From assembly GCF_032970905.1 (NCBI RefSeq), contig NZ_JAWJZA010000001.1: DNA of 64,000 bases. One strand, 5' to 3'. This document shows positions 46,352 to 54,594 of the stretch, one piece after another (within the stretch, counting starts at the first letter, position 1; each line of letters begins with the position of its first letter). The translations under genes were made by a program, and so were the position numbers. The notes beneath the pieces are model-generated. The model was not told the origin of the DNA and did not search any database. It worked only from the letters and a program-made list of their open reading frames with translations. Origin of the DNA: Veillonella absiana. Lineage in GTDB: Bacteria; Bacillota; Negativicutes; Veillonellales; Veillonellaceae.

Positions 46352-46858
46352 CTACACCAACCCCTTTGACCATGGAGTTTCCACATATTCTAAAAATCCA
46401 GTTTTCTTCATCATTTGATATCCCTTTGTATACAAAATATAAGCTACTAACGGGGTTATCACTAGGCCTGGTAAAATTGAAATAATCAGAGGTAATACCG
46501 GTACTTGAGTCACTACACTCACTGCAAATCGAGCTGCAATGCTTCCTAAAGGACCAGAAATCAATAAGGATACTTTTCTTGTACCCAATATGACAATACA
46601 CAAGCCTACAACTAAGCGAAATACAAATTGAATCAAAATTCCATACACTGTAATGGTTCCCATTGAAAATGCAAGTATACTTGCTAATATACCGGCCAAT
46701 ATATACGTTCGAAATCCAAATAACATGGCAATTGTCACCGCAATAGGCGCAGACATTTGAAATTCCGCCCCTCCCACAGGAGATGGGATTTTAAAATAAC
46801 CACTAACTAATATCAAGATACCTAAGAACGCTGTCAATACTAACTCTTTTGTTTTCAT
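46352..46858 (-). CDS. bioY: Biotin transporter substrate-binding subunit BioY
   Basis: A 168-aa S-component of an ECF-type biotin importer with about six hydrophobic segments and the family motifs FKIPSPVGGAEFQMSAP, FGFRTYILAG and GPLGSIAARF. The ATG at 46858 has AGAGGTG upstream. First gene of the biotin operon, under a promoter overlapped by a BirA-like site. ECF energising subunits are not in the window. Confidence 0.93.
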   Translation of the reverse strand: MKTKELVLTAFLGILILVSGYFKIPSPVGGAEFQMSAPIAVTIAMLFGFRTYILAGILASILAFSMGTITVYGILIQFVFRLVVGLCIVILGTRKVSLLISGPLGSIAARFAVSVVTQVPVLPLIISILPGLVITPLVAYILYTKGYQMMKKTGFLEYVETPWSKGLV

Positions 46859-46901
46859 TGTCACACCTCTATACACTTCATGGCACTATAAATCTAGCCC
46901 C

Positions 46902-46930
46902 ATAATATCAAATCACATTTATTTTGACAA
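46902..46930 (-). promoter_or_regulatory. Promoter of the bioY-bioW-bioF operon
   Basis: Minus-strand -35 TTGTCA (46925-46930), 17-nt spacer, -10 TATTAT (46902-46907), about 45 nt before bioY. Confidence 0.7.
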
Positions 46931-46955
46931 CTACAAAATTATAATAGGTTAACAA
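46924..46955. promoter_or_regulatory. BirA-type biotin operator
   Basis: Half-sites TTGACAACT (46924-46932) and GGTTAACAA (46947-46955) separated by exactly 14 nt. The second matches the BirA half-site GGTTAACAA fully; the first matches TTGTTAACC at 6 of 9. It covers the -35 of the bioY promoter, so holo-BirA binding would block transcription. Confidence 0.75.
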
Positions 46956-46972
46956 TATAAATATAAGAATAC

Positions 46973-47028
46973 AAAAAAACTGTACACTCGTAGGAATTTA
47001 AATTTTAAAACAATCTACGCTTGTACAG
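46973..47028 (-). terminator. Terminator after the 103-aa protein gene
   Basis: Stem of CTGTACA..CGTAG with CTACG..TGTACAG (46980-46993 with 47015-47028) and a minus-strand T7 tract. Confidence 0.8.
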
Positions 47029-47039
47029 CTTTTTATGTA

Positions 47040-47351
47040 TTATTTTGTATTCGCCCATCGTTGGTTACGACGGCATGCTATTAGACCTTCCAAAACAACC
47101 TCAAAATGAGGAAATCTCATCGTATGATCCGCATATAAATCGGGTACTACCTTATAAGAAATTGTTACTTCATGAGTATCATAGTTATAATAAACCCCAT
47201 GTAAATTGCTCATCGTAGTATATCCAGTTTTCGCTTGTTCAAGCGTTGGGATAGGTTGTGTTTTTAGGTTTTCTAATAAATCGCTAAGAAATCCTTCCTT
47301 ACGGCCCTGATCTGCTAGCATTTCTTCCATAAAACTATCTAAACTATCCAT
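47040..47351 (-). CDS. Hypothetical 103-aa protein
   Basis: No family recognised. It begins with an acidic helix (MDSLDSFMEEMLADQG), continues with LSDLLENLK and ends in a beta-rich region (GVYYNYDTHEVTISYKVV) and a basic tail; no signal peptide or membrane segment. AGGAG lies five bases before the second of two tandem ATG codons (47351). It follows lysC by 18 nt and is followed by a terminator, so it is likely expressed with lysC. Confidence 0.7.
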   Translation of the reverse strand: MDSLDSFMEEMLADQGRKEGFLSDLLENLKTQPIPTLEQAKTGYTTMSNLHGVYYNYDTHEVTISYKVVPDLYADHTMRFPHFEVVLEGLIACRRNQRWANTK

Positions 47352-47369
47352 CATATCTCCTATTAATGA

Positions 47370-48599
47370 TTAGCCACGATCATCCAATAATAATTTATCA
47401 TGGATAACACGAACAGCATCTTTTACCCGTTCTTCTGCCACTAAACAAGAAATACTAATTTCAGAAGTACTAATAATTTCTACATTAATGCCTTCTTGAC
47501 CAAGAATATCAAACATTTGCGCCGCTACACCTGGCTGTCCAAGCATACCCGCACCAATGATGGATACTTTGGCCATTTTTTCATCAATGTTGATTTTTTC
47601 AATTTTGATAGAATTGCTTAAATTTTCCAACACTTCACGAGCAAGCACTACATCATCTAAAGCAACTGTAAAAATCAAATCAGTTGTAGCATCATCTTTA
47701 GATCTTATGCTTTGAACAATCATATCTACATCTACATTATTTTTAGCCAATGCCTTAAATACAGTGGCAGCAGTACCCGGCTTATTTTCAACACCTACTA
47801 ATGCCACTTTCGCTGTGTTAGTATCATCAGCAACACCTGTAATTACACGTTTATTTGTTTCCACGGTATAATCCTCCCGAATAATAGTACCAGTATTGTT
47901 ATTGAAAGTAGAGCGTACATGAATAGGAACATTATAACGGAATCCCATTTCTACCGCACGGGGCTGCATAACACCAGCACCAAGACGTGCCATCTCAAGC
48001 ATTTCACCATAAGTAACTTCTTCTAATTTAAAAGCACCAGAAGCAACACGTGGATCCGTAGAATATACACCATCAACATCTGTGAATATTTCACAAACGT
48101 CAGCTTTCATGGCTCCCGCCAAAGCAACTGCAGTTGTATCAGAACCACCACGCCCTAATGTTGCCATATCACCATCTTCTGTGATGCCTTGGAATCCTGC
48201 AACAACTACGATATTACCATCATCTAAAGCTTCGAATACACGATTAGGATCTACACCAAGAATACGACCTTTGCCAAATGTATCACTACTATTGATACCC
48301 GCCTGCGCACCAGTCATGGAGATTGCTTTTTGACCGCGTTCTTGGAATGCCATTGCCATCAATGCAATAGTAACTTGTTCACCTGTACTCAACAATCTAT
48401 CCATTTCTCGACCATATGGTTTAGATGTTACTTGCTTTGCTAATGCCACTAAATCATCAGTAGTGTCCCCCATTGCGGATACGACCACTACAATTTTATC
48501 GTCTGCATTACGTTCCCGTAATACACGATCTACAATGTTAAAAATCTTTACTGGTGTTGCTACAGAGCTACCACCAAATTTTTTCACGATTAAGGCCAC
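47370..48599 (-). CDS. lysC: Aspartate kinase
   Basis: A 409-aa kinase phosphorylating aspartate at the head of the lysine/threonine/methionine and diaminopimelate pathway. KFGGSSVATP, GFQGITEDGDMATLGRGGSD (condensed, about 130-150) and FTDVDGVYSTDP form the catalytic domain; two C-terminal ACT domains (about 265-405) suggest feedback control. The start is a GTG after GAGGG. No lysine riboswitch is visible in the 180-nt leader. Confidence 0.96.
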   Translation of the reverse strand: MALIVKKFGGSSVATPVKIFNIVDRVLRERNADDKIVVVVSAMGDTTDDLVALAKQVTSKPYGREMDRLLSTGEQVTIALMAMAFQERGQKAISMTGAQAGINSSDTFGKGRILGVDPNRVFEALDDGNIVVVAGFQGITEDGDMATLGRGGSDTTAVALAGAMKADVCEIFTDVDGVYSTDPRVASGAFKLEEVTYGEMLEMARLGAGVMQPRAVEMGFRYNVPIHVRSTFNNNTGTIIREDYTVETNKRVITGVADDTNTAKVALVGVENKPGTAATVFKALAKNNVDVDMIVQSIRSKDDATTDLIFTVALDDVVLAREVLENLSNSIKIEKINIDEKMAKVSIIGAGMLGQPGVAAQMFDILGQEGINVEIISTSEISISCLVAEERVKDAVRVIHDKLLLDDRG

Positions 48600-48741
48600 A
48601 ATTATCCCTCATTTACTCAAAGTTACTAAAAAAGAACATGAACATAATTTACCACAAACAACCCAGTATGTAAAGGGAGTCGGAAATATTTTCCACTACA
48701 GAAGTATATTTTTCTTTTCTAGACGGACTATTTTCCAAAAT

Positions 48742-48768
48742 AAAAAGGCCGGCATACACCGACCTTTT
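48742..48768 (-). terminator. Terminator of the superoxide reductase gene
   Basis: Stem AAAAGGCCGG/CCGACCTTTT (one G-U) with a 6-nt loop and a minus-strand T-rich tail, 13 nt past the stop. Confidence 0.8.
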
Positions 48769-48781
48769 AAAGTAATTACAA

Positions 48782-49177
48782 TTATGCAACTACGATAGCT
48801 TTTTCTTCAGATTCCCACAAACCGTGGATGTTGCAGTAAGATACAGCAATCAATTTACCGGATTGTTTGAAGGAAGTTACAACAACTGCTTCTGCTTCAG
48901 AGTATACAGGGCCTTCGTTAGCGCCTGCAGGAGATTCACCATGTACGTTGAATTCAACAGCAGCTACTTCGTAAGGAAGTTGTGTACCTTCTGGAATGAA
49001 GTATAATTTAATCCAAGCAATATGATGTTCAGTAGTATTAGGATGTGCAATATCTTTGCCTACAGAAACTTCAATTTTTACTTTTTCGCCAGCAGCTACT
49101 TGAGCTGGAGCTTCGATAACTGGAACGTGTTTTTCACCTTTGAAATCGCCGGATTTGATGTAATTGTTAAGTGCCAT
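48782..49177 (-). CDS. Superoxide reductase, neelaredoxin type
   Basis: A 131-aa one-iron superoxide reductase reducing superoxide to hydrogen peroxide in the cytoplasm. Ligands of the Fe(His)4Cys centre are visible: His17 (GEKHVPVIE, with the Glu15/Lys16 pair), His45 and His51 (IAHPNTTEHH), Cys115 and His118 (YCNIHGLW). The N-terminal desulforedoxin domain of two-iron desulfoferrodoxin is absent. AGGAGG precedes the ATG; single-gene unit with a near-consensus promoter, which fits an oxygen-defence enzyme of an anaerobe. Confidence 0.95.
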   Translation of the reverse strand: MALNNYIKSGDFKGEKHVPVIEAPAQVAAGEKVKIEVSVGKDIAHPNTTEHHIAWIKLYFIPEGTQLPYEVAAVEFNVHGESPAGANEGPVYSEAEAVVVTSFKQSGKLIAVSYCNIHGLWESEEKAIVVA

Positions 49178-49259
49178 TTGTAAACCCTCCTGAGGTTAAT
49201 AAATATATGTTCTACTTAAAATAAACGTTTCTTAGAGGTCACTTGAACCTTATGACTAT

Positions 49260-49288
49260 ATTATACAAATCCGATATAGTTCTTGCAA
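49260..49288 (-). promoter_or_regulatory. Promoter of the superoxide reductase gene
   Basis: Minus-strand -35 TTGCAA (49283-49288), 17-nt spacer, -10 TATAAT (49260-49265). The 5' untranslated region would be about 75 nt. Confidence 0.78.
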
Positions 49289-49314
49289 GTACTTTTTCGA
49301 TAACTTTAGATATA

Positions 49315-49857
49315 TTAAAACTCTATCCCTTTTACAGCTTTAATTCCCTGTTGGTACGCGTGTTTAACTACCTTCATTTCTGTAACCGTATCAGCTAATT
49401 CAATTATTTCATCTTTTGCATATCGTCCAGATAAAATAACATGTAATCGTCTTGGTTTATTTTTTAGCATTGTAACTACATCATTAACATCAATTAGTTC
49501 ATAATTTACGGCATTATTAATTTCATCCATAACGATTAAATCCCACTGATCAGAATTAACTTCATCAATAAGCATATGCCATGCCTCTTGGGCAGCATGT
49601 TTATGAACGGCCAAAGTTTCTGCTGTAACATCATTTTTTTTATAATATATAAAACCTTTACCCATAGACCGAATCTCAACGGAGTCGCCTAGTAATTCCA
49701 GCCCTTTTAATTCACCATAGCCGTTCCCACTCTTAATAAATTGTAAAATTAATACCTTTAATCCTTGACCAACAGCGCGTAATACTACACCAAGAGCTGC
49801 TGTCGTTTTACCTTTGCCATTCCCGGTATTAACTAAAATCAGGCCACGATCTTCCAT
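49315..49857 (-). CDS. cobO: Cob(I)yrinic acid a,c-diamide adenosyltransferase
   Basis: A 180-aa P-loop corrinoid adenosyltransferase (CobO/BtuR/CobA family) adding the 5'-deoxyadenosyl ligand to cobalt. The ATP loop is NTGNGKGKTTAALG (about 10-18); FIKSGNGYGE, the LIVMDEINNA Walker B segment and LSGRYAKDEIIELAD are typical. AGGAGGTG precedes the ATG. It follows cbiA in the same direction across a hairpin. Confidence 0.94.
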   Translation of the reverse strand: MEDRGLILVNTGNGKGKTTAALGVVLRAVGQGLKVLILQFIKSGNGYGELKGLELLGDSVEIRSMGKGFIYYKKNDVTAETLAVHKHAAQEAWHMLIDEVNSDQWDLIVMDEINNAVNYELIDVNDVVTMLKNKPRRLHVILSGRYAKDEIIELADTVTEMKVVKHAYQQGIKAVKGIEF

Positions 49858-49904
49858 ATGGCACCTCCTACCCTTTTATATCTGTTTATATTATTAAATA
49901 AGAG

Positions 49905-49936
49905 GACCTATGTCATACAGTGGCACAACATAGGTC
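49905..49936 (-). terminator. Hairpin between cbiA and cobO
   Basis: 9-bp stem GACCTATGT/ACATAGGTC with a 14-nt loop followed on the minus strand by CTCTTATTT. A moderate terminator or attenuating hairpin. Confidence 0.5.
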
Positions 49937-49969
49937 TATTAGATATGTATTCATACCTATATCAATGTA

Positions 49970-51403
49970 TTATTTACTTTTTTTATATAAAATGCATCGA
50001 TCAATAAAATGACGTGTCCCCTCATCAGTACCAGCAAAATTTAGATGCAAATAAGAGGCCAATACATTATCTGTAGCATAGCCACCTTCATAAGATTGTG
50101 GTTTCCGGCCCCCTTCTAGGTGAAAGGCCCATGGGAAGTTTTCAATATGAGGTTCCATAATAGAGAAATGGAATTCATGCCCTCTCAGGGATTCACCAAC
50201 AGGTCCAAGCAATGTATCTCGTAATGCCGTAGCCGTTACGTAGCCTACCTTTTGTAAGGATTTTTGCATTACACAATCCGCCGGGACAAGGCCCACAGTA
50301 TCATACGTTTCACCTTCAAAGCCTACAATGTGCTCACATAAATACATAAGCCCCCCACATTCAGCATAGATGGGCATTTTTTTATCATTAGCTGCTAAAA
50401 TAGCCGATTTCATAGCCGTATTATCAGCTAATTGTTGAAGGAACATTTCCGGAAATCCACCACCAAATACAAGTCCATCTACATCTGGTAATGAACTATC
50501 TTTTAATGGACTAAAATAGACTAATTCTGCCCCTTGTTCTTCTAAGGCGGCTAAACTAGCCGGGTAATAGAAGGAAAAAGCCTCATCATAGGCTACACCG
50601 ATTTTAGGTTTCCCCAGAGCTTCATCCCTAGCCATACTATCCACTGGACTATCTACTCTAGCTGTAGAATTATTTGTTACATCCACTATTGTATGTCCGT
50701 CTAATTCAATAGCTGATGCACTGCTAGCAATATCATGTAATTCATCCAAATTCACCATGCTATGCACGGCCTCACGAATAGCATCAATAGCCGTTGTAGG
50801 ATCAAATTCAGTAACTGGTGTTAATCCTAAATGACGTTCTGGAGAACCCATACGGTCATCACGATGGATGGCACCAATAACAGGAACACCGATTTTAGCC
50901 ATGCCTTCACGAACCATACGTTCATGATTGGCAGAGCCTAAACGATTTAAAATAACCCCACCAAAATTCACTTGTGGATCATATTCTCTGAACCCTAGTG
51001 CTATAGCAGCAGCGCTTTCACCCATAGCCTTGCAATCGATAACAAGAATAACAGGCGCGTTCAATTGTTTCGCAATCTCAGCCGTGCTACTAACCCCTTC
51101 ACGACCACCATCATAGAGCCCCATAACTCCCTCTACAATAGCCATATCTGCATTTTCACACATGCGTGCGAAGAAAGGGTTCATTTTATGCGGTGGCACC
51201 AACCACGTATCTAAATTATAACTGTCACGGCCCGATGCAATTTTATGAAAGCCCGGATCAATATAATCCGGGCCTACTTTAAAGGATTGCACTGCGAGAC
51301 CGCGCTCACGATAAGCTGCCAATAGGCCAGCTACTATTGTTGTCTTACCGACACCAGAATTAGTGCCCGCAATAACAACGCGTGGAATCTGTACAGTGTT
51401 CAT
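49970..51403 (-). CDS. cbiA: Cobyrinate a,c-diamide synthase
   Basis: A 477-aa glutamine-dependent amidotransferase amidating the a and c side chains of the corrin ring. The N-terminal ATP domain starts AGTNSGVGKTT (12-22); the C-terminal class I glutaminase domain has the nucleophile Cys in AECGGLMYL and the His in RGHEFHFS. AGAGG is upstream. It lies between cbiL and cobO. Residues that would distinguish CbiA from the aerobic CobB were not scored, but the pathway context is anaerobic. Confidence 0.95.
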   Translation of the reverse strand: MNTVQIPRVVIAGTNSGVGKTTIVAGLLAAYRERGLAVQSFKVGPDYIDPGFHKIASGRDSYNLDTWLVPPHKMNPFFARMCENADMAIVEGVMGLYDGGREGVSSTAEIAKQLNAPVILVIDCKAMGESAAAIALGFREYDPQVNFGGVILNRLGSANHERMVREGMAKIGVPVIGAIHRDDRMGSPERHLGLTPVTEFDPTTAIDAIREAVHSMVNLDELHDIASSASAIELDGHTIVDVTNNSTARVDSPVDSMARDEALGKPKIGVAYDEAFSFYYPASLAALEEQGAELVYFSPLKDSSLPDVDGLVFGGGFPEMFLQQLADNTAMKSAILAANDKKMPIYAECGGLMYLCEHIVGFEGETYDTVGLVPADCVMQKSLQKVGYVTATALRDTLLGPVGESLRGHEFHFSIMEPHIENFPWAFHLEGGRKPQSYEGGYATDNVLASYLHLNFAGTDEGTRHFIDRCILYKKSK

Positions 51404-51482
51404 ATATTCTACCTCTTGTTAATATTATTGCATTCATGCTGCACTAGCCATCAAAGAAAATAGTAGTCAGATTTCCATGCAA

Positions 51483-52202
51483 TTACCAAATGCATTCGCG
51501 ATCTTTACGCTTTGCCAAAATAGTAGATAAATAATTTAATTTTGTATCAGATGGCATATTATCCAAGCCTCTGAACACCTCTTCATCAGGAAGACCAACA
51601 CGGCTAATCATCACTGCGTCATCTGCCATATCATGTTTTTTCAATGTTTCTTGCACTTCATCAAAGTTTTTATATACTTTCATGATAACAGCATCATCGG
51701 CAACGGCAAGAACTGCATCAATTTTTTCTTTTGGTGCCGTAGCAGGCACGATAGCCAATACTTCTTCTTTTTCTACAATCGGGTACCCCAAGTGAGAGCC
51801 AATAGCACAGAATGCTGGCACACCAGGAATTGTTTCGATATCGTATCCCGTATTTTCGATGAGTCGATATACATACATGTAAGTACTGTAGAACATTGGA
51901 TCCCCTAATGTTAGGAACACAACGTTTTTACCTTCTTCAAGGTAGGAAACAATGATATTTTTAGCTTCAATCCAAGCATCACTCAAGGTTTCTGCATGGA
52001 ATACCATTGGGAATACTACAGGAACGATTTCAGTATGATCTTGAATGTATGGTTGCGCAATATTCAATGCTACAGAACCATCTTTCTTTTCAGTTTTAGG
52101 TGTGATAATGATGTCTGCTTCACCCACGAGACGTGCAGCTTTCACCGTCATTAATTCAGAATCCCCAGGACCTACTCCAATGCCGTATAATTTACCTTTC
52201 AT
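51483..52202 (-). CDS. cbiL: Cobalt-factor II C20-methyltransferase
   Basis: A 239-aa SAM-dependent tetrapyrrole methylase of the CobI/CbiL group. The N-terminal YGIGVGPGDSELMTVKA, FLTLGDPMFYST and ETIPGVPAFCAIGS segments are the SAM and substrate-binding elements. The ATG has no SD; instead a 12-codon ORF with AAGGAG ends inside the first codons of cbiL, which suggests coupled translation. In a cobalt-first pathway it acts directly on the product of CbiK, whose gene lies next upstream. Confidence 0.94.
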   Translation of the reverse strand: MKGKLYGIGVGPGDSELMTVKAARLVGEADIIITPKTEKKDGSVALNIAQPYIQDHTEIVPVVFPMVFHAETLSDAWIEAKNIIVSYLEEGKNVVFLTLGDPMFYSTYMYVYRLIENTGYDIETIPGVPAFCAIGSHLGYPIVEKEEVLAIVPATAPKEKIDAVLAVADDAVIMKVYKNFDEVQETLKKHDMADDAVMISRVGLPDEEVFRGLDNMPSDTKLNYLSTILAKRKDRECIW

Positions 52203-52230
52203 GTATCTGTATGTATGACACCCCTGTCAT
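52192..52230 (-). CDS. Putative 12-codon leader ORF of cbiL
   Basis: ATG at 52230 with AAGGAG four bases upstream encodes MTGVSYIQIHER and stops 8 bases inside cbiL in another frame. The stop and the cbiL ATG overlap closely, so ribosomes finishing the leader could restart at cbiL. It is too short to judge by composition; existence as a translated peptide is inferred only from the SD and spacing. Confidence 0.4.
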   Translation of the reverse strand: MTGVSYIQIHER

Positions 52231-52231
52231 A
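52214..52231. promoter_or_regulatory. Palindrome/hairpin in the cbiL leader
   Basis: TATGACA-N4-TGTCATA, perfect 7-bp arms, between the leader SD and the cbiL start. As RNA it would form a hairpin with a GGGG loop; as DNA it shares its arms with the palindrome upstream of gap (8359-8374). Confidence 0.5.
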
Positions 52232-52384
52232 CTACTCCTTTCAATATAACCTTTTATATAAATGAAAGTACTATGCACCCTGCACCACAGTACACTATAA
52301 AACCTATTTTACATGACCCTATCCATAGATACAGTAATGTAATTAATATATTATATTAATTTATCTAGTAATAACAACACAAAG

Positions 52385-53239
52385 TTATTTAATAGTAGGA
52401 ATAGCTGGTCTATGTTTAGAACGTTTCCCATACTTATCATCAATCAAATCCTGTACATGTTGAGTAAACAAAGCTTGTACAGATTTGTATTCCCCCAGCC
52501 CTTGACGCATAGCCTCTACTTCATAGCCGGCCCCGCGTAATTCATTAATAACACTATCCTCCTCATCTCCAAAGAGATCATTTTGTGCATGATCCCCCAT
52601 AACGAGTAACAGTGGATGTATGTAAATTTTATTAGGTCGCTTCCCATCAAGCCATTCCCAAGGCATCGCAACATCCTCTACGTACGGATAATTCTCCAAA
52701 ACACCTACACGTACATTCGTATGCCCCAATCGGATCAATTGAAACTGTAAATTACCATATGAGGAATTACCAGAGCTCAATCCACCATGCCCTACGAGCA
52801 ACAAACCATCATCTTTCGAAATATTTAGTGGTTCAATACATTCCTTAATAAAGATTTCATAATCGTTTGGATGTTCTTCTTGCCCCATGTAATATACTAG
52901 AGGTCGACCAACGCGTAATGTTTTAAGTTGACCAGCCCCTTCATGAGATAAAATATTATTTTTTAATTTATCGAACTCTTCGCCACCAGTAAAATGCAAT
53001 GGTTGTACATAAATATGTTCATAACCAGCTTCAATGAGTTGTTCCAAGGCACCTTCCTCTGTAGGAATTGTCACACCTTGTTCACGTAAGCGTTTTACAA
53101 TAATACGCGAAGAAAACGCCAATGATACATCATAAGATGGGAATTGTTGTTGAATATATGCAACAACAGAGTCGATATTATGTTGTCTTGCCTCTGCCAC
53201 TGTGGTGCCAAATGCTACAACCAATATAGCTTGCTTCAT
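52385..53239 (-). CDS. cbiK: Sirohydrochlorin cobaltochelatase CbiK
   Basis: A 284-aa class II chelatase inserting Co2+ into sirohydrochlorin, the entry step of anaerobic cobalamin synthesis. The catalytic residues are intact: Glu in TGGEEFDKL (about 87-88), His151 (LLVGHGG) and His217 (VMGDHAQND). No signal peptide, so cytoplasmic. AGGAG precedes the ATG. It is followed by cbiL, the next enzyme in the pathway. It is the normal member of three adjacent CbiK paralogues. Confidence 0.95.
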   Translation of the reverse strand: MKQAILVVAFGTTVAEARQHNIDSVVAYIQQQFPSYDVSLAFSSRIIVKRLREQGVTIPTEEGALEQLIEAGYEHIYVQPLHFTGGEEFDKLKNNILSHEGAGQLKTLRVGRPLVYYMGQEEHPNDYEIFIKECIEPLNISKDDGLLLVGHGGLSSGNSSYGNLQFQLIRLGHTNVRVGVLENYPYVEDVAMPWEWLDGKRPNKIYIHPLLLVMGDHAQNDLFGDEEDSVINELRGAGYEVEAMRQGLGEYKSVQALFTQHVQDLIDDKYGKRSKHRPAIPTIK

Positions 53240-53330
53240 GTATATCTCCTAAAAATAACAATAAGTTCACAAAACGCTACGTAAATAATCATACCATATT
53301 ATAAGCGTTATGCGTATACTAATGATAACT

Positions 53331-53359
53331 TTTATGAAAGTATGAAAGATTTTCATAAA
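53331..53359. promoter_or_regulatory. Inverted repeat upstream of cbiK
   Basis: Perfect 9-bp arms TTTATGAAA/TTTCATAAA separated by 11 nt, with a third TATGAAA inside, just upstream of the probable cbiK promoter. A regulator site is possible; identity unknown. Confidence 0.4.
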
Positions 53360-53416
53360 ACTACAGTCAAATGATAGTGGTAACATCTATTTACTTGAAA
53401 TTATCATGTACAAAAC

Positions 53417-53456
53417 AAAAGCTCTTTCTCCCCTTTAACAGGAATAAAGAGCTTTT
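53417..53456 (-). terminator. Terminator of the CbiK-like gene
   Basis: 11-bp stem AAAAGCTCTTT/AAAGAGCTTTT with an 18-nt loop; T-rich on both sides. Confidence 0.75.
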
Positions 53457-53549
53457 ATAACCCATATATGATATAGACGTTAACATACACTGGAGATATT
53501 TACCTATTTATAACTATATAGATTCGAAAGTATCTATTGGATTTTATGT

Positions 53550-54455
53550 TTAAGAAATCATACCTTGTAAACCCATACCACCGTCACGAGTCTCCATAAC
53601 TCTATTATTTGATGTTCTCATAGATTCTTTGTTGGATATACGTTTACGATCAGATAATCGAATAGCTTGACCTAGATGTTTTAAAAACAAGTTTTGAATA
53701 TATGGATTTTCACCTAAACCTTCATTCCAAATAGATACAGAATAACCTGCCTCAGCTAACAAAGCATAAATAGAATCAGATCGATCCCCGCCTAGATAAT
53801 CCATTAAATGGGCTGAACCGATCAATGCCAATGGTACTACCAAAATATCTTTATGACCAATTTGATTCACTAATTGCAACGCTTGTTTAAATGTAGGAAA
53901 ACCATTTGTTGTAAATACGGCTACATTAGAACCTATGCCATACATAGCTTTCAATTGCAATGTACTAAATTCCAACTGGTTTTGACCATTGGCCATTAAT
54001 AATACTGTTTTATTTAAAGCTTTTGTATTCACATGACGTAATATGCTTTCAATAGTCGCTTCATAATCATCAGCATAATTTTTAACACCTAAAGACGTTA
54101 GCAAAGGTTTACCTACATTAATTTGAGTAAATCGAAACTCACGACTATGAACATATTTCATGACTTGCTTGCGCAATTGTTGGTAGCATTGATCTGCCAC
54201 CAATGTAATTGGTTGAATATAAACCTCATCCACCTGTAATGCTTCTAATTCTTTCAATGCTTGTGGTAAGGATAAAATCTTTTCATCATATTTTTCATTC
54301 CACTTTTCCACTAATGCATCTGACAAGAATACTCTACGCACAAAGGCATCACCATATACGTTACGAACAGCGGACTCTATAGAGCCAATAGATTTTTCTA
54401 CAGCATCTTGATACACCGACCCAAAAGATGCGATGATAATTCCTTTTTTAGACAT
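53550..54455 (-). CDS. CbiK-like protein lacking catalytic residues
   Basis: A 301-aa paralogue of CbiK that keeps the fold pattern (IIIASFGSVYQDAVEKS, DEVYIQPITLVADQCYQQL, GKPLL, IGSAHLMDYLGGDRSDS, EGLGENPYIQNLF) but not the chemistry. The first catalytic His is Asn156 (MANG instead of V/AHG), and the Glu of the GGEEFDKL region is replaced (ADQCYQQL); only the last His (His216) remains. A basic, Ser/Asn/Arg-rich tail of about 35 residues is added at the C-terminus. No signal peptide. It may bind a tetrapyrrole or metal without catalysis. GGAGG precedes the ATG. A Fur-box-like sequence lies upstream. Confidence 0.88.
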   Translation of the reverse strand: MSKKGIIIASFGSVYQDAVEKSIGSIESAVRNVYGDAFVRRVFLSDALVEKWNEKYDEKILSLPQALKELEALQVDEVYIQPITLVADQCYQQLRKQVMKYVHSREFRFTQINVGKPLLTSLGVKNYADDYEATIESILRHVNTKALNKTVLLMANGQNQLEFSTLQLKAMYGIGSNVAVFTTNGFPTFKQALQLVNQIGHKDILVVPLALIGSAHLMDYLGGDRSDSIYALLAEAGYSVSIWNEGLGENPYIQNLFLKHLGQAIRLSDRKRISNKESMRTSNNRVMETRDGGMGLQGMIS

Positions 54456-54579
54456 ATATAACCTCCATACAAAATGACTTCATTTACGTCACAACAACTG
54501 CGTTTAACAATTAGTATGCCTCAAAATTACAACATATGATTTTCTTGACTAATTCATTTATGTACGCGTTGTTATTAAA

Positions 54580-54594
54580 TGAAAACTATTATCA
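54580..54594. promoter_or_regulatory. Fur-box-like sequence
   Basis: TGAAAACTATTATCA matches the 7-1-7 Fur consensus TGATAAT-N-ATTATCA at 12 of 14 positions, with a perfect second half. It lies 125 bp before the minus-strand CbiK-like gene, so iron control of this divergent region is plausible. Confidence 0.5.

Larger units (their letters stand above)
53240..53549. other. Spacer between cbiK and the cbiK-like gene
   Basis: About 310 bases without a gene. It contains the terminator of the upstream paralogue (53417-53456), an inverted repeat TTTATGAAA-N11-TTTCATAAA (53331-53359) and TATAAT/TATGAT -10-like elements near 53290-53313 that probably belong to the cbiK promoter. Confidence 0.55.

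Noticed and set aside
48600..48781. Possible lysine riboswitch upstream of lysC
   Set aside because: The 180-nt spacer already contains the terminator of the preceding gene, and no L-box conserved sequence was recognised.
49905..49936. GCCACTGTA in the loop of the cbiA-cobO hairpin, resembling the cobalamin riboswitch core
   Set aside because: No other conserved cobalamin riboswitch parts (GGGAA, AGYCAGGAGACCTGCC-like B12 box) surround it and the region is too short; treated as coincidence.
53550..54455. Reading the degenerate cbiK paralogue as a pseudogene
   Set aside because: The frame is full length, with a good SD, terminator and conserved fold motifs; only catalytic residues are changed, which fits a pseudoenzyme better than decay.
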